A stretch of DNA of 64,000 nucleotides from Anoplolepis gracilipes (taxonomy: Eukaryota > Arthropoda > Insecta > Hymenoptera > Formicidae). A program made the translations under genes and the position numbers. Positions 23,679 through 35,279 of the stretch are shown here, piece by piece (position 1 is the first letter of the stretch; each line of letters begins with the position of its first letter). The DNA lies in assembly GCF_047496725.1 (NCBI RefSeq), contig NC_132970.1, positions 218,501 to 282,500 of the forward strand, written 5' to 3'. Under the pieces are notes generated by a model. The model did not search any database and was not told where the DNA came from. It saw nothing but the letters and a program-made list of their open reading frames with translations.

Positions 23679-24884
23679 CAGTTGTGCCAACTGTGTATAC
23701 GTGTGTTCTCCAATAATCAATGAGTAGTCTAATGCGAAAGACGGATAAACGCGAATATATACATGTTCTTTATCGTCAAGCAAATACTCTAGTCCTCTGC
23801 AAATAAAGAAAGAATGGTGCACATGAGATAGGCGTTGTACCAAGAATACAGATGCTCGTAAATTAAACTGGTCAGACTTGAATTCTAATTTTGCTAAAAC
23901 CGTACTTGTTTCTTATTTGTACGATATGTTAATATCCTAATTCCATGTATATTTTATCAAAGGACTCAATCAATGCGATATATTTTTAATTTTTTTTATA
24001 TAGTATTTAAAAAATACATATGTATATTGGTAAAAAATGTGTGAGTTGAACAGCTACACTTTGTAATCAAACTACCAATTTTGCAAATCATTATAATTTT
24101 TTTCAAGAAAATTAAAAAGATCTAAGCAATTGGTTTGTTATCAAAATATTTGTTTACTTCAACATTTGCGTCTTTCAATTAGTTTCGAGAACATAATGAA
24201 AGTTATATAGTAAGTTCTGTTAATTTATCTTGTCTTACGTCTAGTCTCCGCGTCATGTGCTCTTTGCTATAAAAATCTTATTTCCTCATTTATCTTTCTT
24301 TCATTTTGCTTTGTAATCGAATGATCGTATTTGTACATAACTATCATGGTACATCGATTCAGTGCACAAAAGAGTCTGAAGTTTAATATCCGTTATGACA
24401 GAAGCCGGTACGTGTGTCTCACGTCTTCTTTTCCGCCTACGCTTTGATTTTCCTTTCTCATAACAAATGAGTTGTATATATAGACGGAAATCTTGAGTTT
24501 CAATTTATGTCAGAACTGTTTGAAACAGAATATTTGCTACCTTTGACTGTTTCATTGTAAAAATTGACAATTACACAAGATAGTATTTTTTTACGAGATT
24601 TTATTCCTTTATACACTACTCCTTACAATATAAACATACCTATGTATTTTAAAATGTATCAAAAAAAAACAGCTAAATGTTTAGATAAGTTTTGCAATAT
24701 GTTATTCTTTCGACGATTCAAGGATTGTTTGAGAGATAATATCACAAAAAGACCAAAGAGTTCGAAAAGTTTGATAATTTTTTAAATTCTAGATTTTTAA
24801 ATTCTCTTTAAAACTCGAAAAGACGATCTGAGGTAGAATGTCTGCAGCTGAAAGGAAATTTATCTAGTGCACTTTACATATCAG

Positions 24885-24888
<4 letters not shown>
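23679..24888. other. Spacer
   Basis: AT-rich sequence. No gene or shared repeat seen. Confidence 0.4.

Positions 24889-24924
<36 letters not shown>
24889..24924. repeat. (TA)n microsatellite
   Basis: About 18 TA units. Confidence 0.95.
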
Positions 24925-24927
<3 letters not shown>

Positions 24928-26150
24928 TTGAAAAATACTATAGTTCTGTGTGCGAGTGACATCTTCAAAATTTATCATCTACCTCACGTTATTTCGGTCA
25001 ATTCGCTTGTGTAAACGGCACATTGCTTTTCTCGACTGATGTGCGTCGAATTTTCTATCAATTTTCAGGCAGTACAACTTCCCATTACTTTATTGATGAA
25101 TCGAGATGATCAAATAAATCTGTGTTTTAATGTATATTATACATGTAGGTATATCTGATATATCTGATATACAATATATGGTATATATATACATACATAT
25201 ATATATACATATACATATATATAAAATCGCGAAATTTTCCCGCATTATTATCCTCGGGTAAAAATGAAAAATTATTAGGATTTAGCAATAGATGCGCAAA
25301 GGAATAGCAGTTCACAACATTGATTTGTAAAATACAAACGTATCCAAATTAATAACGCAACGTTCAAAATAATTAATATTTCGAAAAGTAATTGTTTTGG
25401 GCAATTAAATTTTTTAATCGTTTTTTGAATAAATATTTAACAAAGAAACTCTTATAACTTTGAAAAAAATTTCTCTATATGTATATACATTTTTACGAAA
25501 TATAATAAATGAGAATCTAAGTCTTATGTAAATAATAAATTTTAAACTATGTCGAGATACTTTATTTATACTATATTATAAATTACTTATATAATATATT
25601 GGTTATGTAAATACTTTAAATACTAATAAAAGTAGTTTACTTTTTATGTATTATATTGCACGATGATATGTAAAAAATGGATTATCACGAAAATAAACGA
25701 GCAATTAATTTTACAAATAACAAATAAGAGATTAAATAAGATTAAATAAGAGATTAAAAATAAGTTGTAAATTACTTACCCAACGATTTCCGCCGTCATC
25801 CGATGTCTCCACGCGTACTTTCTTCATTTTCTTTCCTATTTATCCTTTGCTGTTTCTTGATAACATTCATGTTACACTCATTCCCGAAAATATTATTAAT
25901 TGTGTATTACATTAATCAGCAGAATATAAATAAACGCGCGGAACTTTTTCTGACATTTTAGACGCTAAACGCAAAAATACGCGACGCGTAATTTATTTTA
26001 TTGCGAGCAAACAATGTGAAAAGGCTATATAGAAGAATTCGTATAACACAAGGTTATCTCTGTTTTTAATAACCATAAATATTCGTATTATAATGTAAAT
26101 GAATAAAATAATATAAAAATAATAGATAAATACCTATGCAATGTAATATT
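24925..26150. other. Spacer with TA/ATAC-rich tract
   Basis: Contains an imperfect TA/CATA tract at about 25,130-25,225. The rest is AT-rich and unrecognised. The final 8 bp (GTAATATT, 26,143-26,150) are the left target duplication of the next element. Confidence 0.5.
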
Positions 26151-26786
26151 GGGAAATGTCTATAATAGCTACTGCAGCGAAAAATCAATTTTTTTCAATA
26201 CCAATCAACAAAATTACTATATAAATGGAATGTAGAAATGCTTTTAAGGAGGGACAATGCTTCAATAACAAGTTATTCGATAACAAATTATAGCCATAAT
26301 TATTCATTCGTAGTTTTATATTTTGCATGGAATAATATAAATATGGACCAGAGAATATTTTCATGACATACACACACACACGGGGAGTGCAAGGGGGTCC
26401 TTCGGCCCCCGTCCACCTCGTTTCACGTGGAAAGTTGCAAATCCATGTAAACTTTGCTTTGCTTGCAACGTATATGCAAAGCGAGGTGGACGGGGTGGGT
26501 GCGGGAGGGGGGCCGAAGGTCCCCCTTGCACCCCCCACCGTATGTGTGTATTATGAAAATATTGAAAATATATGTGAAGATAAAGCGACAAATATAATTA
26601 ATGTTTGTAAACGAAACTCGAAGGACAGTATAATTTGGTATTTCTATAACTTGTTATTGAGTAAATTCTTAAGAAAGACTTGCTCCTCCCTAAAAACATT
26701 TCTAAATTCCATTTCTATAGTAGTTTTGTTGATTGGTATTGAAAAAAATTGATTTTCCGCTGCAGTAACTATTATAGACATTTAGC
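26151..26786. mobile_element. Fold-back element with 8 bp target duplication and GC-rich core
   Basis: A 636 bp element flanked by identical GTAATATT copies (26,143-26,150 and 26,787-26,794). Its ends are GGGAAATGTCTATAATAG and, in complement, GCTAAATGTCTATAATAG; imperfect pairing continues inward along almost the whole length. The centre (about 26,368-26,548) is a GC-rich hairpin in an AT-rich region, with arms sharing CGTCCACCTCG and GGGGGTCC/GGACCCCC-type blocks. The 117- to 129-codon open frames inside are read through this palindrome and are not genes. An 8 bp duplication suits hAT, but the GGG/GCT ends are not the usual CAGNG. Confidence 0.85.
26492..26512 (+). other. G-quadruplex-capable tract in the fold-back core
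   Basis: Four G runs of 4, 3, 3 and 6 with loops of 1, 3 and 1 on the plus strand, inside the right arm of the GC-rich hairpin. Folding is inferred. Confidence 0.65.
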
Positions 26787-26794
26787 GTAATATT

Positions 26795-27304
26795 TTAAAA
26801 ATATTCTGTAACTTTATCGCGTGCTAAATTTCGATTCAAATAAATCGTTCGTTTTAACAAAACAACATATTTTTCTACAAACATACGTTTGTGATATTAA
26901 ATAATTGTAGTTAAATATTTATTTATCTAACGCGTTTTGTTATCAAACGAAAAATTTTGAAATGATAATCTTTTAACTTTGATAATATATATGACAATAC
27001 TTGCGGATCGATCCTGCCTGTTCAAGTTTTGACAGACGAATGACAAGATCATAGCTGTTGTAAAGAATACGTCGCAAGAAAGACATACCGAAAACTATGT
27101 AGCTAAAGTTTATCAAATGTGTGTAGTGGAGATAACATTAAATATACATGTATTATAAAAGCTAATTGTAAGTAAAATATTGACTTTCTCGTCATTCGCA
27201 CGTCAAAACTTGAACGAGTAGGACACACTCGGTGTATCGTCGTATTTTCAATACTAATAGATTATTATTTTTTAATTTTAAACGCTTTTAATTAGTATGT
27301 TACT
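26795..27304. other. Spacer
   Basis: AT-rich unique sequence, with no gene seen. Confidence 0.5.
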
Positions 27305-27707
27305 TTTCACTAGTTATAAGCGTTCAAAGTCAATAGTCGATTTTGCTTTAATAATGAATATCTCGGTGAAAAAAATCATAGAACATTTGTTAAAAAAAGA
27401 AATTAAAGCTATAACTCTGCTCTTTAACATCCAATTAATAATTGTGCTAGGATTTTTTTTTAATTTGGTATTCTTGGAGAAACTTTTGTAAAATTTGTTC
27501 AATCAACGGACGTCGCTTGCTTACAATGTAATTTTGTAACAAAAAGAAAAAATTAAAATTTATGTAAAGATTCTAACGCTAGAAACTTCAAGCTTTAAAA
27601 CGCTTTTTTGTTGATCTTATTCCGATTATTTTTAAGGAAGTTGCAACTACTTGAAAATTGGCCTTTTTTTATATGAAAGAAAGTGGCCCTTTAATACTTT
27701 TTGCGTA

Positions 27708-27708
<1 letters not shown>
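27305..27708. mobile_element. Single arm of the CACTACGCAAAA element
   Basis: Collinear along its length with the right arm of the full element at 34,147-35,277 (shared words include AGTTATAAGCGTTCAAAGTC, TTGCAACTACTTGAAAA and AAAGTGGCCCTTTAAT). It ends TTGCGTAG directly against a long (TA)n run. The loop and left arm are absent. A 64-codon open frame here is arm sequence, not a gene. Confidence 0.85.
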
Positions 27709-27769
<61 letters not shown>

Positions 27770-27776
27770 GTATATA
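27709..27776. repeat. Long (TA)n microsatellite
   Basis: About 30 TA units with two TG interruptions at the right end. It starts exactly at the element end before it. Confidence 0.95.
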
Positions 27777-29572
27777 TTTATGTAAAGTAATCTGTTTTTT
27801 TAATTTAATCATTCAATTATTACGCTTAATACGGTTTTCCGTTACTTGACTCGATCTTGTGATTTGTTTGTTCCTTCCTATTTTTAATCTGAAAATGACT
27901 AATAAATTACATTTAAATTTACAAAAATTTAAAGCGTAATATATTCGAACGCACGTGCGAAGAAACAATTATCACTCATAAATATTGTAATGAAACAATA
28001 ATTTATAATTGCAATTCTCTATCGTTTGATTCGCTACTTGAATCAAAATGTATAAATAGCACAAAATATCTGCCTTACTAAATAGCTATCGCCTTGGTAT
28101 AAGTTATTAATTGCGTGAATTAATTATTTGCGCAATCCGATAATCTCTAATTATAATAATCGCTTCGTGTATCGTCACATTATCTCGCGAATTACGATCA
28201 CGACAAGAAGATATTAAACGCAACTATTCCGTATAATTATTACAATTAGCGATTATCGCGATTATTACGCGAATAATCAACTCAGGCGATTGACAATTTG
28301 TACTGCGGAAAGACTATTAATTAGACCAGATATTTCCCGCGATTTATATGTTTTAAGAAATCGCGCGAAGCAGATAGAGAATAGAAATTATTGTTTCATT
28401 GTGATATATGTATATTAATATTATCTTTACGGAGAGGGTAATTGTTTCTTCAACGATATGCTTAGATTCGAGGATATAACAATATACATATATCAACCAT
28501 ATGTTAATAATTAATTTAATATTCAAAGAACAAAATGTTTCGCATATGTATTAATTTCGTAGCGATAAATTTAATATTTCCGCGATAGAAAAGAATTAAT
28601 TAGTCACACGATATTTAATCTCCGCGACGTAGGTATAACGCGCTATTATTTACATTCCGTGGCCTTGTTATCATTCACGAAACTGGCAGCAGCGGTCGCT
28701 TTATGTGACATTTCTCGACTCGCGATCGCGACAAATATCAGCCCTCTATTTTCGAACATTTCGATCTTCTCATTAATTCGAGAATCGTACAATATTACGT
28801 GATACTGAAGTAAAGAGTAAAGTCTTCAATGTCATTTTAGAATTTGCTAATGAATAACAGTAGGTTGCGATACAGATTAAAAAACATATTGATTTCGAAT
28901 TTAACGATGTTCTGACACGTTTAACATAGTCGTTTTTAACTATGTAATTTAATAATGTAATTTATTAATAACGCAACAATACTTCGATGTTTGCATCGAT
29001 GGTCTGTTGAAAACGTATGTTTTTTTACGTAAACGAAATCATTTATTGTTCGAGTAGTCGACAAAGGGTCGGATATTGCATTCAACAGAAATTTATCCTC
29101 AATTTGAATATAAATATTTATTTAATAAAATATGCGAGCGTATACAATATATTAACAATAAAGACAAAACTATCATAGAGAATAGTTCGTGAAATCGTGC
29201 GATTACAGCCGAGCAAGTCGTAAATTTTGTTTTATTCTTCTGTCGCAAAATAATAAATAAAATACACATGTCGCGTAAGATTAATATTAGGAAAAGTTTG
29301 CGATCGTTTGTATTCTGCTGATTAGTACATGTGCGACCATAATTAATCATGTTTTCGCAAGTGAGTGTCATGTGAGTGCTATCAAGAAAAACAAAAGATA
29401 GAAAAAGAAGAGGAGATTCGGAGAGGCATCAGGTGATAGCAGAGCGATAGTAGAGTAAGTAATATATATTACTTATTTAACCTCTTATTTATCATGGGTG
29501 AAATTGATTTTACTCATTTATTTCCGCGATATAAATTTTATATCATCGTTTAATATAAAATATTTTAAATTT
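27777..29572. other. Spacer with CpG-containing homeodomain-like blocks
   Basis: 28,080-28,360 and 28,600-28,800 contain many TAATTA/ATTATC words mixed with CGCGA motifs and are of higher complexity than their neighbours. No gene is called. A 90-codon minus-strand frame at 29,099-29,371 is unrecognised. Confidence 0.35.
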
Positions 29573-29758
29573 ACTTTTATTTTTTTAAGTTTTAAAATAA
29601 TTTGTCATAATTAATATTTTTCTATATAAATATTTTAAAATTGAAAAATAAGCTCGGAAAGGTCAACTCGAGCAATTAAAAGAGTGAAATAGATTTATTG
29701 ATTTATTAACAAAACGCATAAAGAACGCTATTAATAGATATAATTAATGAAAACAAAA

Positions 29759-29794
29759 AACAAAACGTTTGGTACTTACTTGTACTTTTTTCAG
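29759..29794 (-). ncRNA. Degenerate hammerhead-ribozyme-like motif, left arm
   Basis: On the minus strand: CTGAAAA, then a short stem-loop region around GTACAAGTAAGTAC, then CAAACG. This fits the hammerhead core order CUGANGA, stem II, GAAAC with changes at essential positions (A for the second G, C for the G of GAAA), so catalysis is not expected. It is the inverted counterpart of 32,118-32,152. Confidence 0.4.
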
Positions 29795-30747
29795 TCATTT
29801 TACATTAAATTAAAAATTAATAAATGGTAATGAAGAATATAAATGTTGATGTGGTTAGAAAGAAGCAAACGTATCTTCTCAGCTTTTCGGACGCATTAAT
29901 AATAATAGGTGACATCGATACATTATCACCGTAACCTGCTGTCACTCGTTTTCAATGATAATTAGTTATTTAAGATGTTTATACTTGAAAAATGAGTTGA
30001 TTCTTTTCCTCTGGTCATCTTTTCATTTTATAATAGTGTCGTTGCGGAAATCTTCCTGTCTAGAAGTATAAGTGTCAGGTAAGTCACATAGATAAGCATC
30101 AAATACCCGAAATACATAGATAAGATTTGAACTTTATTGACCGAATCATAAAGTGACAATCAAACAGAAATGATGCACACCTAATATAAAAGTTTCAAAA
30201 AATCTACCAATTTGTTAATCTTTTGTTACATTTTGTAACAAATCAATCGATTGGAATTAAACTGCTGAAATTATAAACTGTTCAAAACTTGACAAAAAGG
30301 TGTAATAGCATAGGGTAAAATTTTTAATTATTTTCTAAGTTTTAAAATATTTGTTATAATTAATATTGTTCTACAAATATACAATATTTTAATATTGTTT
30401 GAGATTTTTATTGTATTTATATTATTTATATGTGAGAATTACATTCTTGTCTATCGCGTATATTTCGTAGAAATTTATATTTATATAAAACAATTTACTT
30501 TGAGTATTATGTATACATTTTTTTATTAAATCTATCTAAAATCTATTTAAAAGACAAATTAAAAATTTAATTGCGCGAAATAATCGTCTTTTCAAATATT
30601 AAATTAAAGATCGCTATGTATTATTATCAAAAAGAAGCTGAATAAACTGTAAACAAGGATTTACAGTAACCGAGCTTTTATTTTATATATATTAAAGGAA
30701 ACGCGCTTGCGCCAGATTTATAAAGACTTGATTATTTATTTAAAAGA

Positions 30748-31160
30748 AAATTTAATAACGGAACACACATGTGGTTTAATAACTCAACAACGTTAATAAT
30801 GTTTATGGCGTTTTTTATTGTTTTATAAAAATGAATAATTTTTGGAAATTAATCGTTTATAATAATTAATTTCGTGATCTAATATTTGAACATTATCCTC
30901 ATCCTTATTATGATTATTGTCAATAATATGTTGAGATACTTACAGATGGTTTTGAATGATATGGTTGTATATTTGCTTTCTTTAATGCGTATTTTAGTTG
31001 TCTCTTTATCTGTTTTATGTACGTTTCACAATCTTTACACTTTATTTTATAGATTACATTATTATTACATTTATGATAAAGTGATGTGTTTTTGGACTTT
31101 TATGATTCAAACAATTAAAACACTTGAAATGTGATATGAAATCAGTTTTACGTAACTCCT
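30748..31160 (-). pseudogene. GIY-YIG endonuclease domain of a Penelope-like element, decayed
   Basis: In Penelope-like elements the C-terminal GIY-YIG nuclease follows the reverse transcriptase and helps target-primed insertion. On the minus strand, shifting among frames, I read ISYHISSVLIV then IIKVQKHITLS (linker region, about 31,150-31,080), then NVIYKIKCKDCETYI (31,060-31,016), matching the first GIY-YIG block with its CxxC. QIKRQLK follows. Further on come DNVQILDHEINYYKRLIS (about 30,900-30,843) and, near 30,815-30,755, INIINVVELLNHMCVPLLN, in the order expected for the end of the domain. There are several stops and at least two frameshifts. The second YIG block is altered. The reverse transcriptase itself is not recognisable upstream. 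A chance match is unlikely because four blocks occur in the right order. Confidence 0.7.
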
Positions 31161-32117
31161 CGCAAATATATTTAGAAAAATTTTTTTAGTATGATACACT
31201 TTTTTTTATTATTATTTTCATCATTGTTTATACTCCAAGATTGTAATTATTAAGTTTCATCAATTTTTTTTTATTTTAATATTGATATATTTGAAAATGA
31301 AAGATGAATAAATTACAAATGATTTAGAAACCATTTTTATAAAATAATACAAAAAGGTTCTGAATGTTATTGATGAAAAGTTATTGGACTGTGTATTTTC
31401 TGTTACTGAATTTTCTTTCAAATGAATAATTTAAGTCTCTATTATTGTCTCTGACGTACGCGTGTTCCCTTTAATACACATACATATATAAAAACTCGGT
31501 TTCTGTGAAACTCTGTTTAACGTTGACTTTACTTCTTATGGACAATACACATCTTTAATTTTGCCTTGGACTATTATATCTTTTTATCAAGTACATATAT
31601 TAAATATACATATATTTAAACAGTTATTATTATAATTTCAACAGTTTAATGCCGTTTAAAACCGATTGACTCGTTACAGAACGTAACTCAATAAAGGTGA
31701 GTTAAGTGTTGGATTTTTCGTAACTGTTATATTAAACAAGCGTTATTTCTGTAATTTGTTTGATTGTCACTCTTTGATTCAATGTTTTATAATTCGGACT
31801 TTATCGATTCCGTGTATTTGACGTAAATCTATCTGAATGACATAGCTGACATTTACATTTTTGGACCAGAAGATTTCCGCAATAACCCTACTATACAATG
31901 CAAAAATAACCGAAGGAAAAAAATCAACTCATTTTTTAAGTATAAAGATCTTAAATAACTAATTATCGTTGAAAGCGAATGACCAGGTTACTGTGGTGAT
32001 GTATTGGCGTCACTTATTAGTGCGTCCGCAAAACCGAAGAGATGTGTTTGCTTCTCTCCAACCACATCAATATTTGTTCTTTATTAACATTCATTAATTT
32101 TCAATTAATGTATACAG

Positions 32118-32152
32118 CTAAAGAAGGCACAAGTAAATGACGAAACGTTTCG
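32118..32152 (+). ncRNA. Degenerate hammerhead-ribozyme-like motif, right arm
   Basis: CTAAAGA, then GGCAC-AAGTAAAT-GAC as a weak stem II, then CGAAACGTTTCG. The GAAAC block is intact; the CUGANGA block has A in place of G. It lies in the right arm of the Penelope-like remnant, where functional relatives carry hammerhead ribozymes. Confidence 0.45.
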
Positions 32153-32691
32153 TTTTTTTGATTATGCGTTCCTTTGATAATGAATTTTAATATGTTAATA
32201 ATGTTTATACATTTTTTATTGAATAATAAAATAATAAATAATAATAATAAATTATAGTAATAATAATAAATTATAGTAATAATAAATCTATTATATTCTT
32301 TTAATTGTTCTATTTGGCCTTTCCGATTCTATGATTATATTCTAAGTTAATTTTACTTTTTTAAGTTTTAAAATATTTGTTATAATTAATATGGTTCTAC
32401 AAAAAATATTTTAATATTATTTAAAATTTTTATTATATTTCTATTATTTATATGTGAGAATTAAATTCTTGTCTATCGCGTATATTTCATAGAAATTTAT
32501 ATTTATATAAAAACAATTTACTTTATTGAATATTATATATATATTTTATAAATTTTTTTGTTAAATCTATCTAAAATCTATTTAAAAAACAAATGAAAAA
32601 TTTAATTGCGCGAAATAATGGTCTTTTAAAATATTAATTATTTTGAATATATACTTTATATATATAATTTGGATACATTTGTATTTTACAG

Positions 32692-32724
32692 ATCAAGATT
32701 GTGCTCTGCAACTTTGCCGTACTG
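32692..32724 (+). CDS. Candidate 33-nt micro-exon
   Basis: A pyrimidine-containing acceptor ending TTTTACAG (AG at 32,690-32,691) precedes 33 nt of balanced composition and a strong donor GTGAGT (32,725-32,730). The segment is open in all three frames: IKIVLCNFAVL in frame 1, about SRLCSATLPY in frame 2, about QDCALQLCRTG in frame 3. Its composition stands out sharply from the AT-rich flanks. It starts about 50 bp after the Penelope-like remnant ends. I cannot name a gene, and no partner exon is certain. Both splice sites and the exon could be coincidental. Confidence 0.25.
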
Positions 32725-33099
32725 GTGAGTGATAAATTATTTTTTATTTTGACCCGGAGGTACAAATATTATATTAAATAATATCAAATTTAAGATATAT
32801 GTAGAATAGGATGTGTGAGGGATAGCAAGAGAGATTATTAGAGAAAAAATTTTTTATCTGTATGTAATTAATGGTTATAACCTTCTTCTTTTTTCTAAAA
32901 AGAGGAACTTGTCAAGCTCTTTCTTCGGAAATTCTTTGTCTAGAAATATTTACCACCCTATATGTACTTCTTTGACTTTACTATACTACTCTTGTAAGAG
33001 TACTCTTGTAGAGTTGCCATTCACGTAGTATATTTCTACTAGGATTATCTGAAATTTTTCCTACATATTTTTCTTACATACAACTATCGGAGATGTCTC
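32725..33099. other. Spacer
   Basis: AT-rich, with no further exon recognised. Confidence 0.4.
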
Positions 33100-33139
33100 G
33101 TTCCTTCATCTATCTTTCTATCTATCTTTTCTCCTCCTT

Positions 33140-33143
<4 letters not shown>

Positions 33144-33171
<28 letters not shown>
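33144..33171. repeat. (CT)n microsatellite
   Basis: CT run with flanking TCT interruptions. Confidence 0.9.
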
Positions 33172-33176
<5 letters not shown>

Positions 33177-33360
33177 ATCTTTCACTCCCTACTCGCTTCG
33201 CCACCGTTTCCGTGCCGTCCATAGGGACGATTGACGTATCGATTCCAGTAGGGTGGTGCAGTCTGGCCTTCGCCACCGTGTCTGCGTGTTCCAAAAGTGC
33301 TGGCGTCGTCTGTCCCGCCGTTCTTCGTCTCCCGCGCCCGTTTCCACCCTATTCCTCGAC

Positions 33361-33409
<49 letters not shown>
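33361..33409. repeat. (CT)n microsatellite
   Basis: Long CT run with one TTT interruption. Confidence 0.93.
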
Positions 33410-33580
33410 CTCGGACTGCCAGCTCCTTCTCGTCTCAAAATCAATGGGTCGAGTGCTCTCTCGGTCGAGCATGCGAGAATATGCGACGATGACGAAAGTC
33501 TGCGCGTGTAAGAGATCGAGAGATTGTCGGGTCCGGTTTTCGTCTCGTCTCGTCACCGCACGCTAATCGATTTCCTTCGC

Positions 33581-34146
33581 CCCCTTTAATTTATCCGATA
33601 ATGTTTCAGCCGCTCAAATTTGGTCGAATTTGCTAAACGACTCGATATGTCAGATTATTATCGATTATCACCCCGCTGATAATGCGGCGTTTCGTATCAG
33701 CAAATCGACATGTGATATCACCATGGACGAATTGTCGCACAGATTTCCCATACTTATTTATTCTACAATAGAACAGGTTCTCGTGATAAGCGAGTAATAT
33801 AGAACTTGTAGAGTAAATTTGAAAGAAATCTCTCTCGCACATATTTGCAGATCTAGATGAAAATTGTCTGAATTTTATTTTGTTTTAAAGTCAATTTCTT
33901 GAAAAAAAAAATAAGCTGGATAATTTAATCTAATCATTTATTCTTACACTCTTGCAATATCTTTTTCTTAATCGATTTTCATTCTTTGTGATTTTTTTTT
34001 ATAACATTATAAATATTTTTATTTACATTACAAAATAATATGTAGAATAAAAGTGAAAATCATACATTTTCTAAAAGACAATATCGAAAGAAAATGTAAA
34101 GAATATTTGTTTCTGCATCTTTTAATTATGGTTTAAGAGCTGCATA
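33581..34146. other. Spacer
   Basis: AT-rich, no gene seen. Confidence 0.5.
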
Positions 34147-35277
34147 CACTACGCAAAAGAAATTAAAGGGCCACTTTCTTCCATATAAAAAAGACCATTT
34201 TTCAAGTAGTTGCAACTTTCTCAAAAATAATAGGAATAAGATCAATAAAGAAGCGTTTCAAAGCTTGAAGTCTCTAGTTGTAGAATCTTTATATGAATTT
34301 CAATTCTTTCTATTCGTTACCAAATTACATTGTAAGAAAGCGACGTCCGCCGATTGAACAAATTTTTCGAAAGATTGTCCAAGGAATACCGAATTAAAAA
34401 AAATCCTAATACAATTTCATTAAATGCATATTAAAGAGCAGAATTTTGGCTTTAATTTATGTTTTTAACGAATGTTCTATGATTTCTTTTCGCCGAGATA
34501 TTCATTATTAAAACAAAATCGAGCTATTGACTTTGAACGCTTATAACAAGTGAAAAAAATAATCGTACAATAATTATTAATTTAAGATTTTAAAATGTAC
34601 AGAAAAAACTTAACACTTTGGCCTTTCGTACGACTAACTGGAATACTTTTTACTTGTAAATGTTGTAAAGTTCATGAAAATTTTAGCGTTTTTTCGTTAA
34701 CTTTCATTGATTTAAATAAAAAAGATAAAAGTACCATTTTTATTTGATTTTTAAGTAAGCAATTACGCTTTAAAAATAAATAATGATTGAAAAAACGATA
34801 GAATCATTTTAAAGTGCTAACTTTTCTCTTTAAATTGGTTTTTTAATGATTATTGTACGATCATTTTTTTCACTAGTTATAAGCGTTCAAAGTCAATAGC
34901 TCGATTTTGCTTTAATAATGAATATCTCGATGAAAACAAATCATAGAACATTTGTTAAAAAAAAGAAATTAAAGTTAAAACTCTGCTCTTTAACACCCGA
35001 TTAATGAAATTGTGCTAGGATTTTTTTTGAATTCGGTATTCTTGGACAAACTTTCGAAAAATTTGTTTAATCAACAGACGTCGCTTTCTTACAATATAAT
35101 TTTGTAACAAATAGAAAAAATTGAAATTTATTTATAAATTCTAAAACTAGAAACTTCACGTTTTGAAATGCTTTTTTTATTGATTTTATTCTAATTATTT
35201 TTAAGGAAATTGCAACTACTTGAAAAGTGGCCTTTTTTATATGAAAGAAAGTGGCCCTTTAATTTTTTTGCGTAGTG
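34147..35277. mobile_element. Long-arm TA-flanked element (CACTACGCAAAA ends)
   Basis: A 1,131 bp element flanked by TA (34,145-34,146 and 35,278-35,279). Its ends are CACTACGCAAAA and, in complement, CACTACGCAAAA: a perfect 12 bp. Inverted arms of about 430 bp (34,147-34,580 and 34,848-35,277) surround a loop of about 270 bp with no coding potential. TA duplication and long arms suit a Tc1/mariner-type fold-back. A lone right arm of the same family lies at 27,305-27,708. Confidence 0.9.
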
Positions 35278-35279
35278 TA

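Larger units (their letters stand above)
29573..32640 (-). mobile_element. Penelope-like element remnant with inverted terminal arms
   Basis: Arms at 29,651-30,172 and 31,742-32,329 are inverted copies of each other (shared blocks include GAGTGACAATCAAACA, AACTAATTATC/GATAATTAGTT and CGGAAAGG). Each carries a hammerhead-like motif. Between them lies a minus-strand GIY-YIG endonuclease remnant. A 260-290 bp segment recurs in direct orientation at 30,345-30,605 and 32,350-32,640, with a truncated third copy at 29,573-29,645; all share TTTTAAAATATTTGTTATAA-type sequence. Complex terminal repeats plus GIY-YIG are diagnostic of Penelope-like retroelements. It is old and inactive. Confidence 0.7.
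33100..33580. promoter_or_regulatory. GC-richer island with CT tracts
   Basis: This is one of the most GC- and CpG-rich stretches of the window, with two long CT/GA tracts (33,144-33,171 and 33,361-33,409). Frames of 79-124 codons on both strands result from the repeat and the composition. It could be a promoter, a 5' UTR or an enhancer bound by GAGA-type factors. There is no direct evidence of transcription. Confidence 0.3.

Noticed and set aside
26185..26752. Open frames of 117 and 129 codons on opposite strands
   Set aside because: Both are read through the palindromic fold-back element; the similar C-termini on the two strands come from its inverted arms.
33182..33566. Open frames of 79-124 codons on both strands
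   Set aside because: They run through CT/GA microsatellites (Arg-Glu or Ser-Leu runs) in a GC-rich island; no domain is recognisable.
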